64,000 nucleotides of DNA from positions 62,001-126,000 of the forward strand of contig NZ_JABGCB010000007.1 in the NCBI RefSeq assembly GCF_013149295.1, given 5' to 3'. This DNA comes from Novosphingobium sp. SG751A (GTDB taxonomy: Bacteria > Pseudomonadota > Alphaproteobacteria > Sphingomonadales > Sphingomonadaceae). Each line of letters opens with the position of its first letter. Positions within the stretch are counted from its first letter, which is position 1. The notes under the pieces were generated by a model, which was not told the DNA's origin, did no database searches, and saw only the letters and a program-made list of their open reading frames with translations. Of the stretch, positions 18,560 to 27,214 are shown one piece after another. The position numbers and the translations under genes were made by a program.

Positions 18560-19987
18560 ATGAAGAACTATCCGCAGAATTTCATCGACGGCCAGTGGGT
18601 CGACAGCATCGGCGGTACCGCCCACACGGTCATCAACCCCGCCACCGAGGGCGCGGCCAGCCAGATCACGCTGGGCACAGCCGCCGATGTGGACGCCGCC
18701 GTGGCCGCCGCGCGCCGCGCCTTTGCCAGCTTCAGCCAGACCACCAAGGAAGAGCGCATCGCCCTGCTTGGCGCGATCATCGAGGCCTATAAGGCCCGCA
18801 TCGGCGACATTGCCGAGGCGATCAGCACCGAAATGGGCTGCCCGATCAGCACCTCCTCCACCGCGCAGGCGGGGTCGGGTCTGGGCCATCTGGCCAATGC
18901 GCTGGCGGCTTTGCAGGCATATGAGTTTGAGGAAAAGATCGGCGACAACAAGGTCGTGCGCGAGCCGATCGGCGTGGTGGGCCTGATCACCCCGTGGAAC
19001 TGGCCGATGAACCAGATCGTCGCCAAGGTCGCCCCGGCGCTGGCGGCGGGCTGCACGATTGTTTTGAAGCCGTCCGAAGAAGCCCCCACCTGCGCCGCCG
19101 TGTTTGCCGAGGTTTTGGCGGCGGCAGGCGTTCCGGCGGGCGTGTTCAATCTGGTGCAGGGCGACGGGCCGGGCGTGGGCGCGGCGATTGCGGCGCACCC
19201 CGACATCGACATGGTCAGCTTTACCGGATCGACCCGCGCCGGGATCATGGTGGCCAAGGCCGCCGCCGATACGGTCAAGCGCGTGACGCAGGAACTGGGC
19301 GGCAAATCGCCCAACATCGTCCTGCCCGGCACGCCGCTCGACAAGGCGCTGCCCGGTGGCTGCGGCGGCGTGCTGCTCAATTCGGGGCAAAGCTGCGTGG
19401 CGCCCACGCGCCTGTTGGTGCATGTCAGCCAGCATGACGAGGCGGCGAAACTGGCGGGCGAAATCTTTGCCGCCAAGCCGGTCGGCGATCCGCTGGCCGA
19501 AGGCGGGCATATCGGCCCGGTGGTCAACAAGGCGCAGTTTGACAAGATCGAGGCGCTGATCGCCAAGGGTATCGAAGAAGGCGCCACGCTGGTCACCGGC
19601 GGCCTCGGCCTGCCCGAGGGCGTGGACAAGGGCTATTTCGTGCGTCCCACCGTGTTTGCCAATGTCACCAATGATATGGCGATTGCGCGTGAGGAAATCT
19701 TTGGCCCCGTGCTGGTCATCCTGCCGTATAAGGATCTGGATGAGGCCGTCGCCATCGCCAATGACACGCCCTATGGCCTTGGCGCCTATATCGCGGGCGA
19801 TCCCGCCGTGGCCAAAACCATCGTAGGCAAGATCCGCGCCGGCTCGGTCTATGTCAACGCCGGGGGCCTTGCCATGGACATGCCCTTTGGCGGGTATAAG
19901 CAATCGGGCAATGGCCGCGAATTCGGCAAATATGGGCTTGAGGAATATCTGGAGGTCAAGTCGGTGATCGGCGCGCTTCCGGCCTGA
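18560..19987 (+). CDS. NAD(P)-dependent aldehyde dehydrogenase
   Basis: ALDH-superfamily enzyme of 475 residues that oxidises an aldehyde to its acid. Catalytic Cys279 lies in NSGQSCVAPTR, the general base Glu245 in QELGGKS, and Asn147 in TPWNWPM. AAGGA lies before the start. Third gene of the ligE operon. Inference: after HPV is oxidised at its terminal carbon, this enzyme could convert vanilloyl acetaldehyde to vanilloyl acetic acid, as ValA-type enzymes do in SYK-6. Other aromatic aldehydes are equally compatible with the sequence. Confidence 0.92.
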   Translation: MKNYPQNFIDGQWVDSIGGTAHTVINPATEGAASQITLGTAADVDAAVAAARRAFASFSQTTKEERIALLGAIIEAYKARIGDIAEAISTEMGCPISTSSTAQAGSGLGHLANALAALQAYEFEEKIGDNKVVREPIGVVGLITPWNWPMNQIVAKVAPALAAGCTIVLKPSEEAPTCAAVFAEVLAAAGVPAGVFNLVQGDGPGVGAAIAAHPDIDMVSFTGSTRAGIMVAKAAADTVKRVTQELGGKSPNIVLPGTPLDKALPGGCGGVLLNSGQSCVAPTRLLVHVSQHDEAAKLAGEIFAAKPVGDPLAEGGHIGPVVNKAQFDKIEALIAKGIEEGATLVTGGLGLPEGVDKGYFVRPTVFANVTNDMAIAREEIFGPVLVILPYKDLDEAVAIANDTPYGLGAYIAGDPAVAKTIVGKIRAGSVYVNAGGLAMDMPFGGYKQSGNGREFGKYGLEEYLEVKSVIGALPA

Positions 19988-19990
19988 TCG

Positions 19991-20022
19991 AACGGGGGTG
20001 CGGTCCGCCGCACCCCGTTTTC
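19991..20022. terminator. Intrinsic terminator between ALDH and regulator genes
   Basis: Hairpin GGGGTGCGG / CCGCACCCC with a four-base loop followed by GTTTT on the plus strand and bounded by AA on the other side. It lies between convergent genes. Confidence 0.75.
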
Positions 20023-20842
20023 ACGCCATCTCAGCGGCCAGACGGCGTAATTTGGCCGCGCTGGCATCATCGGCGGGGGCGAACAGGATCAGGCGCTGGC
20101 CCGGCACTTCCTCGATCGCATAGGACGTGTGGTGAAAAGCGATTTCACCCACGTCGGGCAGGGTGGCGCTGTTCACATCCTCAAAATGGCTGCGGATTTC
20201 GGCGGCCTCCCAATATTCGCGGAACAGGTCGGAGGCTTCGTTCAATTCCGCAATCAGCGTCTCGAACACCTGCGGCTGGGCGGTGCGGCTGTAATCCCAC
20301 TTGAAGCGCGCGACCAGACGCCGCGCCATTTCGCGATAGCGCTCCGGATCGATCCGATAGCGTTCGTTGAGCATCAGGATGCGGAACAGGTTGCGCTCTT
20401 CGCGCGGCAAAGGCGCATAATCGCGGAAAAGCTGGGTCACCAGCGCGTTCCAGCCCACCACGGTCCAATCCTCGACGATCACCAGCGCGGGGATCGAGAG
20501 GCTGTCCATCAATTGCTGGGTGGATGGGCGCACGGCCTCGTCGGCCTTGCCGGTCAGCGGCGGCGGGCGATGCTGGGCCAGCGCGAAGAGAAATTCACGC
20601 TCCTGCGGCTCAAGGCGCAAGGCCTTGCCCAGACGCTCGATCATCGCGGCGGAAAGCTGAACCTCGCGGCCCTGCTCGAACCATGTGTACCATGTCACGC
20701 TCATCCCCGCGAGCGTGGCCACTTCCTCGCGGCGCAGCCCGCGCGTGCGGCGGCGCTCGCCCGCGGGCAGGCCCACATCGGTGGGGGCCAGCCGCCCGCG
20801 CGCGGCCTTCAGAAAGCGGGTAAGTTCCTCTCTTTGCGCCAT
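20021..20842 (-). CDS. XRE-family regulator with MmyB-like ligand domain
   Basis: Transcription factor of 273 residues. An N-terminal helix-turn-helix (RGLRREEVATLAGMSVTWY, about 34-52) is followed by a PAS-like MmyB ligand-binding domain (about 110-270: LVIVEDWTVVGWN, RNLFRILML). MmyB-type proteins usually bind hydrophobic small molecules. It is encoded between the ligE-ligG-ALDH operon and the BKACE-SDR operon and divergent from the latter, so local control of both is likely. The 11-base motif in front of both operons, one copy in its own upstream region, is a candidate operator. Confidence 0.85.
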   Translation of the reverse strand: MAQREELTRFLKAARGRLAPTDVGLPAGERRRTRGLRREEVATLAGMSVTWYTWFEQGREVQLSAAMIERLGKALRLEPQEREFLFALAQHRPPPLTGKADEAVRPSTQQLMDSLSIPALVIVEDWTVVGWNALVTQLFRDYAPLPREERNLFRILMLNERYRIDPERYREMARRLVARFKWDYSRTAQPQVFETLIAELNEASDLFREYWEAAEIRSHFEDVNSATLPDVGEIAFHHTSYAIEEVPGQRLILFAPADDASAAKLRRLAAEMA

Positions 20843-20913
20843 ATCCTTGCCTCTTGCCCGTATTTCCTTCCGCGCCCCTTACACTATATGGGAAACCACG
20901 AAAGTCTGTTCTG

Positions 20914-20924
20914 CCTGTTACTCT
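20914..20924 (+). promoter_or_regulatory. Shared 11-base motif in the regulator/BKACE intergenic region
   Basis: CCTGTTACTCT, identical to 16746-16756 upstream of ligE. It lies 93 bases before the BKACE start and 72 bases before the divergent regulator start, so it could act on both. Confidence 0.45.
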
Positions 20925-21016
20925 CAATAATGGCACAGACAAAGGCCTGTTCAACACCTGTCAGACGGGCATAGCGTATCAATCAGAACATTTTCCCCCA
21001 ATGGAGAGGACATTCA

Positions 21017-21895
21017 ATGGCCGATAAGGTCTTTATCACCTGCGCCGTCACCGGCTCGCCATGGCCGCTGCCCAAGCATCCCAATTTCCCTTTCCGACCC
21101 GAGCATGTGGCGCAGGAAGCGCTGGATGCCGCCGCCGCCGGGGCCTCAATCATCCACCTTCATGTGCGGGATCGCGAAACCGGCCATCCCAGCACGGAAC
21201 TGGAGGATTACCGCGAGGTGGTCGGCCTGATCCGCGCCAAGAATACCGAGGTGATCCTCAACGTCACCACCGGTCCGGGCTGCACATGGATGCAGAGCGA
21301 GGAAGACCCCAGCCTGCCCGGCCCCGGCACGCTGATGTTCACCGCCGAAAAGCGGCTGGAGCATATTCTCGACCTCAAGCCTGACATGTGCACGCTCGAC
21401 ATCTGCACGATGAACCTGTGGGGCGGGGCGGCGATCAATCTCAAGCCCATGGTCACGCGGCTGGGCCATATGATTCAGGACGCGGGCGTCTTGCCTGAGA
21501 TCGAATGCTTCGAAGCGGGCGATTTCGTCTATGCCGAGGATCTGATTGCCGAAGGCGCGCTGCCCGCCCATTCGCCCTACACCTTTGTGCTGGGCACCAA
21601 ATATGGCCTGCCCGCCACGCCCGAGGCGATGCAATATTCCAAGAACCAATTGCCGCGCGGCGCCACCTTCACCGGCTTTGGCATTCAGCGCCATTCCTTC
21701 CCCATGGCTGCGCAATCGGTGCTGCTGGGCGGGCATGTGCGCACCGGGTTTGAGGACAGCACCTATCTGCGCAAGGGCAAGCAGGCAGCGGGCAATGCCG
21801 ATATGGTCAATTGGGCGGTCGAGCTGATCGACCATCTGGGCGCAGATCTGGCAACGCCGGGCGAAGCGCGCAAAATGCTTGGTCTGAAGAACTAA
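21017..21895 (+). CDS. Beta-keto acid cleavage enzyme (BKACE, DUF849)
   Basis: Zn enzyme that transfers the acyl part of a beta-keto acid to CoA: 3-keto acid plus acetyl-CoA gives acetoacetate plus an acyl-CoA. Zn ligands are seen as His47 and His49 in HLHVRD and Glu246 in GFEDS. The family opening ITCAVTGS and the GGHVRTGFED loop are intact. 292 residues, normal length. AGAGGA lies before the start. A LigD-like SDR gene follows 26 bases later. Inference: in this setting the substrate could be an aroyl acetate such as vanilloyl acetic acid, a beta-keto acid expected downstream of LigG and the ALDH. Confidence 0.9.
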   Translation: MADKVFITCAVTGSPWPLPKHPNFPFRPEHVAQEALDAAAAGASIIHLHVRDRETGHPSTELEDYREVVGLIRAKNTEVILNVTTGPGCTWMQSEEDPSLPGPGTLMFTAEKRLEHILDLKPDMCTLDICTMNLWGGAAINLKPMVTRLGHMIQDAGVLPEIECFEAGDFVYAEDLIAEGALPAHSPYTFVLGTKYGLPATPEAMQYSKNQLPRGATFTGFGIQRHSFPMAAQSVLLGGHVRTGFEDSTYLRKGKQAAGNADMVNWAVELIDHLGADLATPGEARKMLGLKN

Positions 21896-21921
21896 ACCAC
21901 ACGAATATAAAGGAGAGGATC

Positions 21922-22875
21922 ATGGCTTACACTCCCCCCGCGCCCGCCCAGAACGCCGCGCCGATGGCCGATGTTCGCGGACGTACCGCCTTTATCACCG
22001 GCGGCGCCAATGGCATCGGCTTTGGCATCGCCAGCGCGCTGGTTCGTGCCGGCGCCAATGTGGTGATCGCCGACATCCGCGAAAGCGCGCTGGCCGAGGC
22101 CAAGGCCGCGCTGAACGCCGACGATCAGGTTGAAACCGTGCAACTGGACGTGACAGACCGCGCCGCGTTTGCCGCCGCCGCTGACAAGGCCGAGGCGCGC
22201 TTTGGCAAGATCCACATCCTTGTCGGCAATGCCGGGATCGGCGTGATGGGGCCGATCATGGATGCGCGCTATGACGATTGGGACTGGGGCATGGGGGTGA
22301 ACCTTGGCGGGGTCATCAACGGGCTGGTCACCATCCTGCCGCGCATTAAAGCCCATGGCGAAGGCGGGCAGGTCGTCACCACCTCCTCGCAAAGCGGACT
22401 GCTGCCGATCTCCTATTCGGCGATCTATTCGGCGGCCAAGGCGGCGATCATCGGCATCACCGAGGCGGCGCGCGGCGAATTGGCGGCGCTCAACATCGGT
22501 ATTTCGGCCTTCTGCCCCGGCCCGGTACAGTCAAACATCGCCCATTCCGGCGAATTGCGCCCCGAGGACAAGAAGCAGGACACCGGCTATCTGAAGCGCG
22601 AGGAAGAGCTGGAAGCCCGCCCCGTCTCGCCGCTGTGGATGAGTCAGGACGAAGTGGGCGAGCGCGTGCTGTCGGGCATTCGCCGCAACGATCTCTATAT
22701 CCTGACCCACCCGGAATTCGGCCCCGGCATGCAGCGCCGCTTCGATTCGATCATGGCCAGCGTGCCGGATGAAGAGATCAACGAGGCCCGCGCCAAGGAG
22801 ATCTTCTTCCTGCTCGACAATCCGATTTTTGCGGAACAGAGCGCGCGCTGCGCCAAGCAGCCTGCCGAAGCGTAA
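21922..22875 (+). CDS. SDR oxidoreductase, LigD/LigL-like Calpha-dehydrogenase candidate
   Basis: NAD(P)-dependent dehydrogenase that may oxidise the benzylic (Calpha) alcohol of beta-aryl ether dimers, the step that precedes beta-etherase. Cofactor motif TGGANGIG (26-33); catalytic Ser155/156, Tyr169, Lys173. Features shared with LigD-type enzymes are YDDWDWGMGVNLGGVINGLVT, SNIAHSGELRP and the C-terminal LYILTHPEFGPGMQRRF. It has a Pro/Ala-rich N-terminal tail of about 18 residues. Start at 21922 follows AGGAGAGG. 317 residues. SDRs of this group also act on other aromatic alcohols, so the substrate is inferred from the neighbours. Confidence 0.87.
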   Translation: MAYTPPAPAQNAAPMADVRGRTAFITGGANGIGFGIASALVRAGANVVIADIRESALAEAKAALNADDQVETVQLDVTDRAAFAAAADKAEARFGKIHILVGNAGIGVMGPIMDARYDDWDWGMGVNLGGVINGLVTILPRIKAHGEGGQVVTTSSQSGLLPISYSAIYSAAKAAIIGITEAARGELAALNIGISAFCPGPVQSNIAHSGELRPEDKKQDTGYLKREEELEARPVSPLWMSQDEVGERVLSGIRRNDLYILTHPEFGPGMQRRFDSIMASVPDEEINEARAKEIFFLLDNPIFAEQSARCAKQPAEA

Positions 22876-22881
22876 TCAACC

Positions 22882-22916
22882 AAAGCCCCCTGCCCGCGCG
22901 GCGGGGGGCTTTATTT
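22882..22916. terminator. Intrinsic terminator after the SDR gene
   Basis: Hairpin AAAGCCCCC / GGGGGCTTT with a GC-rich loop, followed by TTATTTTT. It overlaps the stop codon of the convergent transporter gene at 22911. Confidence 0.85.
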
Positions 22917-23870
22917 TTCGTCCTGCGCCAGCCCCCGCGCGATCACCGCGCAGGCCATCAACTGAATCTGGTGAAACAGCATCAGCGGCAGGATCACCAC
23001 ACCCACCTGCGCCGCCGGGAACAGCACGCCCGCAATCGGCACCCCGCTGGCCAGCGATTTCTTCGAGCCGCAGAACAGCAGCACGATGCGGTCCGCCCGC
23101 TCAAAGCCCAGCATCGCGCCCAGCCCCCATGTGGCGGCCAGCACGACCGCCAGCAGCACGGCGCTCAAGCCGGCGATCAGCCCCAGTTCCCACAGCGGCA
23201 GATGGGTCCACAGCCCCTCGACCACGGCGGCGGAAAAGGCGGTATAAACCACCAGCAGGATCGAGCCGCGATCGACATAGCCGATCATCGCCTTGTGCTT
23301 GCTCACAAATTTGCCGATCACCGGGCGCAGCCCATGGCCCAGCGCAAAGGGCAGCAGCAGTTGCAGCACGATCTTTTCAATCGAACTCCACGACATGCTG
23401 GCCCCCGAACCGCCCATCAGCAGGCTGGCCAGCAGCGGCGTGATGAAAATGCCCGCCAGATTGGAGAAGGAAGCCGAACAGACTGCGGCGGCCACATTGC
23501 CCCGCGCAATCGAGGTAAAGGCAATCGAGCTTTGCACTGTCGAGGGCAGCAGCGTCAGGAACAGCATCCCCGAGGCCACCAGCGCGGGCAGCCCCGGCAA
23601 AGCCGCCAGCCCGAGGCCCAGCAAAGGGAAGAGCGCGAAGGTCGTGCCCATCGTGGCCAGATGCAGCCGCCAATGGCCCGCACCCGCCACAATCGCCTCA
23701 CGCGAGAGTTTCGCGCCATGCAGAAAGAACAGCAGCACGATGGCCGCATCGGCGGCATGGTCGAACAGGTTCGCCCCCATCCCCCGCGCGGGCAGCACCG
23801 AGGCAAAGGCCACCGTGGAGAGCAGCGCCAGAATATAGGGGTCGAAAGCTGATTTGAGACGGTCGAGCAT
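22911..23870 (-). CDS. Bile acid:sodium symporter family transporter (YfeH-like)
   Basis: BASS-superfamily inner-membrane transporter of 319 residues with about ten hydrophobic helices. The SBF-like subfamily is suggested by FLHGAKLSREA near residue 50, LLPSTVQSSIAFTSIARGN and FCGSKKSLASGVP near 265. The substrate is a small organic anion, not identifiable. It is encoded convergent to the BKACE operon; a role in uptake of aromatic acids is conceivable but rests only on position. Confidence 0.88.
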   Translation of the reverse strand: MLDRLKSAFDPYILALLSTVAFASVLPARGMGANLFDHAADAAIVLLFFLHGAKLSREAIVAGAGHWRLHLATMGTTFALFPLLGLGLAALPGLPALVASGMLFLTLLPSTVQSSIAFTSIARGNVAAAVCSASFSNLAGIFITPLLASLLMGGSGASMSWSSIEKIVLQLLLPFALGHGLRPVIGKFVSKHKAMIGYVDRGSILLVVYTAFSAAVVEGLWTHLPLWELGLIAGLSAVLLAVVLAATWGLGAMLGFERADRIVLLFCGSKKSLASGVPIAGVLFPAAQVGVVILPLMLFHQIQLMACAVIARGLAQDEK

Positions 23871-24056
23871 CCCCCCTGCCTAAAGATTGCCGCGGCCCAG
23901 AGCAAGATGGCGGCTTGCGTACAGGATCGCGCTGTCATATCGCTATGAAGCATAACCAATTAAGCGCGACGATTCCCTTGCGGGATCGCCCGACAACGGG
24001 CATCAACAGTCTAACCCGCGTTAATAAAGGCGGTATCGAGAGGATGGAGAAAGACT

Positions 24057-25379
24057 TTGGCATCTGCGCCCCTAAACCCTGTTGATCCGCGCCGGGTGCT
24101 GGCCGACAGCCCGATGGGCTGGCGCCAGATCGTGGGCATTGCCCTGTGCGCGCTGCTCAATGCCCTTGACGGGTTCGATGTGCTCTCGATCAGCTTTGCC
24201 TCGCCCGGCATCGCGGCCGAATGGCATGTCGAGCGCAAGGTGCTGGGCTATGTCCTCTCGATGGAAATCTTTGGCATGGCGGCCGGATCGATCCTGCTGG
24301 GGCGGTTGACCGACCGGCTGGGGCGCATCCCGACGATGGTCATCTGTCTGGTCATCATGGCATCGGGCATGATCGCCGCACCCATGGCCTGGGATGTCAC
24401 CTCGCTGGCGGTGATCCGCCTGTTCACCGGGCTGGGCATCGGCGGAATGCTGGCCGCGACCAATGCGGTGGCCGCCGAATATGCCAATACCCGCTGGCGC
24501 AGCGCAGGCGTCGCGCTGATGGCGGCAGGCTATCCGCTGGGCGCGGTGGTGGGCGGCACGATTGCCAGCAAGATGCTGGTGACGGGCAATTGGCGCGATG
24601 TGTTTTATCTGGGCGCGGCGCTGGCGCTGATCCTGCTGCCGCTGGTGCCGCTGCTGATGCCCGAACCCATCAACGCCATCCTGCACCGCCGTTCGGCGGG
24701 CGCGCTGGAAAAGCTTAACCGCTCGCTGCGCGCCTTTGGCCATGCACCGGTCGATGCCCTGCCCCCGGTGGACACTGCACCCAAGGCGCGCGTGGCCGAT
24801 CTGTTCGGGCCGGAATTGCGCAGCGTCAGCCTGCTGCTGCTGCTCTCCTATTTCGCCCACATCCTGACCTTCTACTTCGTGCTGAAATGGGTGCCCAAGA
24901 TTGTCGTCGATATGGGCTTTCCGGCCTCGGCGGCGGGCGGCGTGCTGGTCTGGGCCAATGTCGGCGGTTTGATCGGGGCTATTCTGTTCTCGCTCTCGGC
25001 GCTGCGGCTGCCGCTGCGTCCGACGCTGATGGTGATGATGGTGGCCTCGACGGTGCTGGTGGCGCTGTTTGGCCATTCGCCTGCCGATCTCTCGCGCCTC
25101 TCGCTGGCTGCGGCGGCCGTGTCTTTCTGCACCAACAGCGTGATCGTGGGCTTCTATGCGCTGATCGCCCAGAGCTTTCCCACCCCGCTGCGCGGCACGG
25201 GCACGGGCTTTGTCATCGGCGTCGGGCGCCTGGGCGCGGCCACGGGGCCGATTGTCGCGGGCTATCTGTTCGAGGCCAAGCTGGGGCTGCCGGTGGTGGC
25301 GCTGGCCATGTCGGGCGGCTCGCTGGTGGCGGCGGCGGCCTTGCTGGTCATGCCGCATCGCGAAAATGCCGCCCACTGA
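24057..25379 (+). CDS. MFS transporter, aromatic acid:H+ symporter (AAHS) type
   Basis: Twelve-helix major facilitator of 440 residues. TM1 carries the DGFDVLSISF pattern of aromatic acid symporters such as PcaK, and loop 2-3 carries GRLTDRLGRIPTM. Later helices include RGTGTGFVIGVGRLGAATGP. The chosen start is TTG at 24057 because GGAGAAAG lies 4 bases before it; an ATG at 24044 is out of frame. Probably imports an aromatic acid for the neighbouring catabolic genes. Substrate not known. Confidence 0.87.
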   Translation: MASAPLNPVDPRRVLADSPMGWRQIVGIALCALLNALDGFDVLSISFASPGIAAEWHVERKVLGYVLSMEIFGMAAGSILLGRLTDRLGRIPTMVICLVIMASGMIAAPMAWDVTSLAVIRLFTGLGIGGMLAATNAVAAEYANTRWRSAGVALMAAGYPLGAVVGGTIASKMLVTGNWRDVFYLGAALALILLPLVPLLMPEPINAILHRRSAGALEKLNRSLRAFGHAPVDALPPVDTAPKARVADLFGPELRSVSLLLLLSYFAHILTFYFVLKWVPKIVVDMGFPASAAGGVLVWANVGGLIGAILFSLSALRLPLRPTLMVMMVASTVLVALFGHSPADLSRLSLAAAAVSFCTNSVIVGFYALIAQSFPTPLRGTGTGFVIGVGRLGAATGPIVAGYLFEAKLGLPVVALAMSGGSLVAAAALLVMPHRENAAH

Positions 25380-25415
25380 TTTTCAACCCTGATCGATCCT
25401 GCTAGGGGCGGCCTT

Positions 25416-26561
25416 ATGACCGCCCCTATCGAACCGTTCCGCGCAATGGCCATCGGCCAACTGGCCCACAAGCTGGCGGCAGAGGGCCGCAGCGTGATCC
25501 ATATGGAATATGGCCAGCCATCGACCAGCGCGCCTGCCGCCGCGCTGGCCAAGGCGCATCAGGTGCTGGACACCGAGGCGCAGGGGTACTGGGAAAGCGC
25601 GCCTTTGAAAGAGCGCATCGCCCGGCATTACGCCGACACGCAAGGCGTCACCATCCGCCCCGAACAGGTGATCCTGACCTGCGGCGCGTCGCCCGCCCTG
25701 CTGCTTGCCCTGTCCAGCGCCTTTGCGCCGGGCGCGCGGATCGTCTGCGCCCGCCCCGGCTATGTCGCCTATCGCAACACTTTGCGCGCGCTGCATATGG
25801 AACCGATCGAAATCCCCTGCGGCGCGGCGGAGCGTTATCAGATCACGGCGGCGGCCCTGGAGGCCATCCACCCCGCCCCCGACGGCGTCATCATCGCCAG
25901 CCCCGCCAACCCCACCGGCACGATCATCGATCCGCAAGAACTGGCCGCCATCGCAGCGGTCTGTGCGCGGCGCGGCATCCGCATCATCTCTGACGAGATC
26001 TATCACGGCCTGTCCTATACCGGGCCTTGCGTCTCGGCGCTGGTCCATGCGCCCGATGCGCTGGTGGTCAACAGCTTCTCGAAATATTTCTCGATGCCGG
26101 GCTGGCGTCTGGGCTGGTTGGTGGCGCCCGATGATCTGGTTGATGCCGCCTATGCGCGGATGAGCAATCTGATGCTGACGCCTCCGGTTTTGGCGCAACA
26201 TGCGGGCCTGATCGCCTTTGATTGCGACGAGGAGTTGCAAGGCCATATCGCCACCTATGCCGCCAACCGCGAGGCGATGCTGGCGGCGCTTCCCGCGTTG
26301 GGCCTTGCCCGGATCGCGCCGCCTGATGGGGCCTTTTACATCTGGGCCGATATTGGCCACCTGACCAATGATTCGATGGAATTCTGCACCCGCCTTTTGC
26401 AGGAAACCGGGGTCGCCTGCGCGCCGGGGGTGGATTTCGATCCGGTCGACGGCCACCGCTTCATGCGTTTCAGCTTTGCCGTCTCCACGCCGCTGGTGAC
26501 CGAGGCGATTGAGCGCATGATTCCCTGGTTCGCGCGGCAGGGGTTCGCGCGGCAGGGTTAA
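25416..26561 (+). CDS. PLP-dependent class I/II aminotransferase
   Basis: Fold-type I aminotransferase of 381 residues, active in the cytoplasm. The PLP Lys lies in NSFSKYFSMPGWRLGW, the Asp that holds the pyridine ring in ISDEIYHGL, and ASPANPTG is the usual loop. It starts 36 bases after the MFS gene and may be co-transcribed. The last residues repeat FARQG twice. The amino donor and acceptor cannot be predicted. Confidence 0.88.
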   Translation: MTAPIEPFRAMAIGQLAHKLAAEGRSVIHMEYGQPSTSAPAAALAKAHQVLDTEAQGYWESAPLKERIARHYADTQGVTIRPEQVILTCGASPALLLALSSAFAPGARIVCARPGYVAYRNTLRALHMEPIEIPCGAAERYQITAAALEAIHPAPDGVIIASPANPTGTIIDPQELAAIAAVCARRGIRIISDEIYHGLSYTGPCVSALVHAPDALVVNSFSKYFSMPGWRLGWLVAPDDLVDAAYARMSNLMLTPPVLAQHAGLIAFDCDEELQGHIATYAANREAMLAALPALGLARIAPPDGAFYIWADIGHLTNDSMEFCTRLLQETGVACAPGVDFDPVDGHRFMRFSFAVSTPLVTEAIERMIPWFARQGFARQG

Positions 26562-26654
26562 GGCCCGCACGCCCCCGATTCCGGCCCAAAGTGCAATTCA
26601 CCCGCGCCGCCTCATCGTGGCATGGCTTGGCATCCCCCCAAGAATGAGGATGCC

Positions 26655-27038
26655 ATGATGAAGTCCATTTCTCTGATTGCAGCGCTGGGCGGTATCGCGC
26701 TGTCTGCCACGCTTTCGGCCACCACCGCCTATGCCGCGCCGGCGCCCACGCCCGCCACCTTCACCTCGCGCTGCGCGGTATGCCACAATGCGGAAAAGGG
26801 CGGCGCGGACAAGGTCGGCCCGGATCTCTTCGGCGTCTATGGCAAGAAGGCCGCCACCGGCAAGCACAACTACACCGAGGCGCTGAAGAAGGCGAACCTG
26901 AAGTGGGATGACGCCAATCTGGACAAGTGGATCTCAGGCCCCATGCAGATGGTGCCCGGCACCGCCATGGCCTTCCCCGGCATCAAGGACGCGGCCAAGC
27001 GCGCCGAGCTGATCGCCTGGCTCAAAACGCTGAAGTAA
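26655..27038 (+). CDS. Periplasmic class I cytochrome c
   Basis: Small soluble c-type cytochrome of about 127 residues, similar to mitochondrial-type c2/c552. Start at 26655 gives a signal peptide ending AYA. One heme site, CAVCH, is present; the Met ligand is probably in the GTAMAFPG segment. It ends in a typical amphipathic helix (AELIAWLKTLK). Electron carrier, possibly for oxidases or for the PQQ dehydrogenase nearby; no partner is fixed by sequence. Confidence 0.9.
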   Translation: MMKSISLIAALGGIALSATLSATTAYAAPAPTPATFTSRCAVCHNAEKGGADKVGPDLFGVYGKKAATGKHNYTEALKKANLKWDDANLDKWISGPMQMVPGTAMAFPGIKDAAKRAELIAWLKTLK

Positions 27039-27070
27039 GCGGCACCGCATAAGCCCGAAAGGGTCGCAAG

Positions 27071-27108
27071 AGGGCGGGAGGGGTTGGGCCTTCCCGCCCT
27101 TTTTGTTT
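27071..27108 (+). terminator. Terminator of the cytochrome c gene
   Basis: Hairpin AGGGCGGGA / TCCCGCCCT followed by TTTTGTTT, 32 bases after the stop. Confidence 0.85.
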
Positions 27109-27141
27109 GCCCTCCCCTTTTCAAGCCCAAATGCCGCGCAC

Positions 27142-27175
27142 AAAAAAGGGCGCGCGAGCCTTCCCTCGCGCGCCC
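27142..27175 (-). terminator. Terminator of the porin gene
   Basis: 11-base perfect stem GGGCGCGCGAG / CTCGCGCGCCC with a run of six A on the plus strand, which reads as T6 after the hairpin for the minus-strand porin transcript. Confidence 0.88.
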
Positions 27176-27214
27176 ATCTTCCTTGGGAGTGATGCTTCCT
27201 TAGAAGATTTTGGC

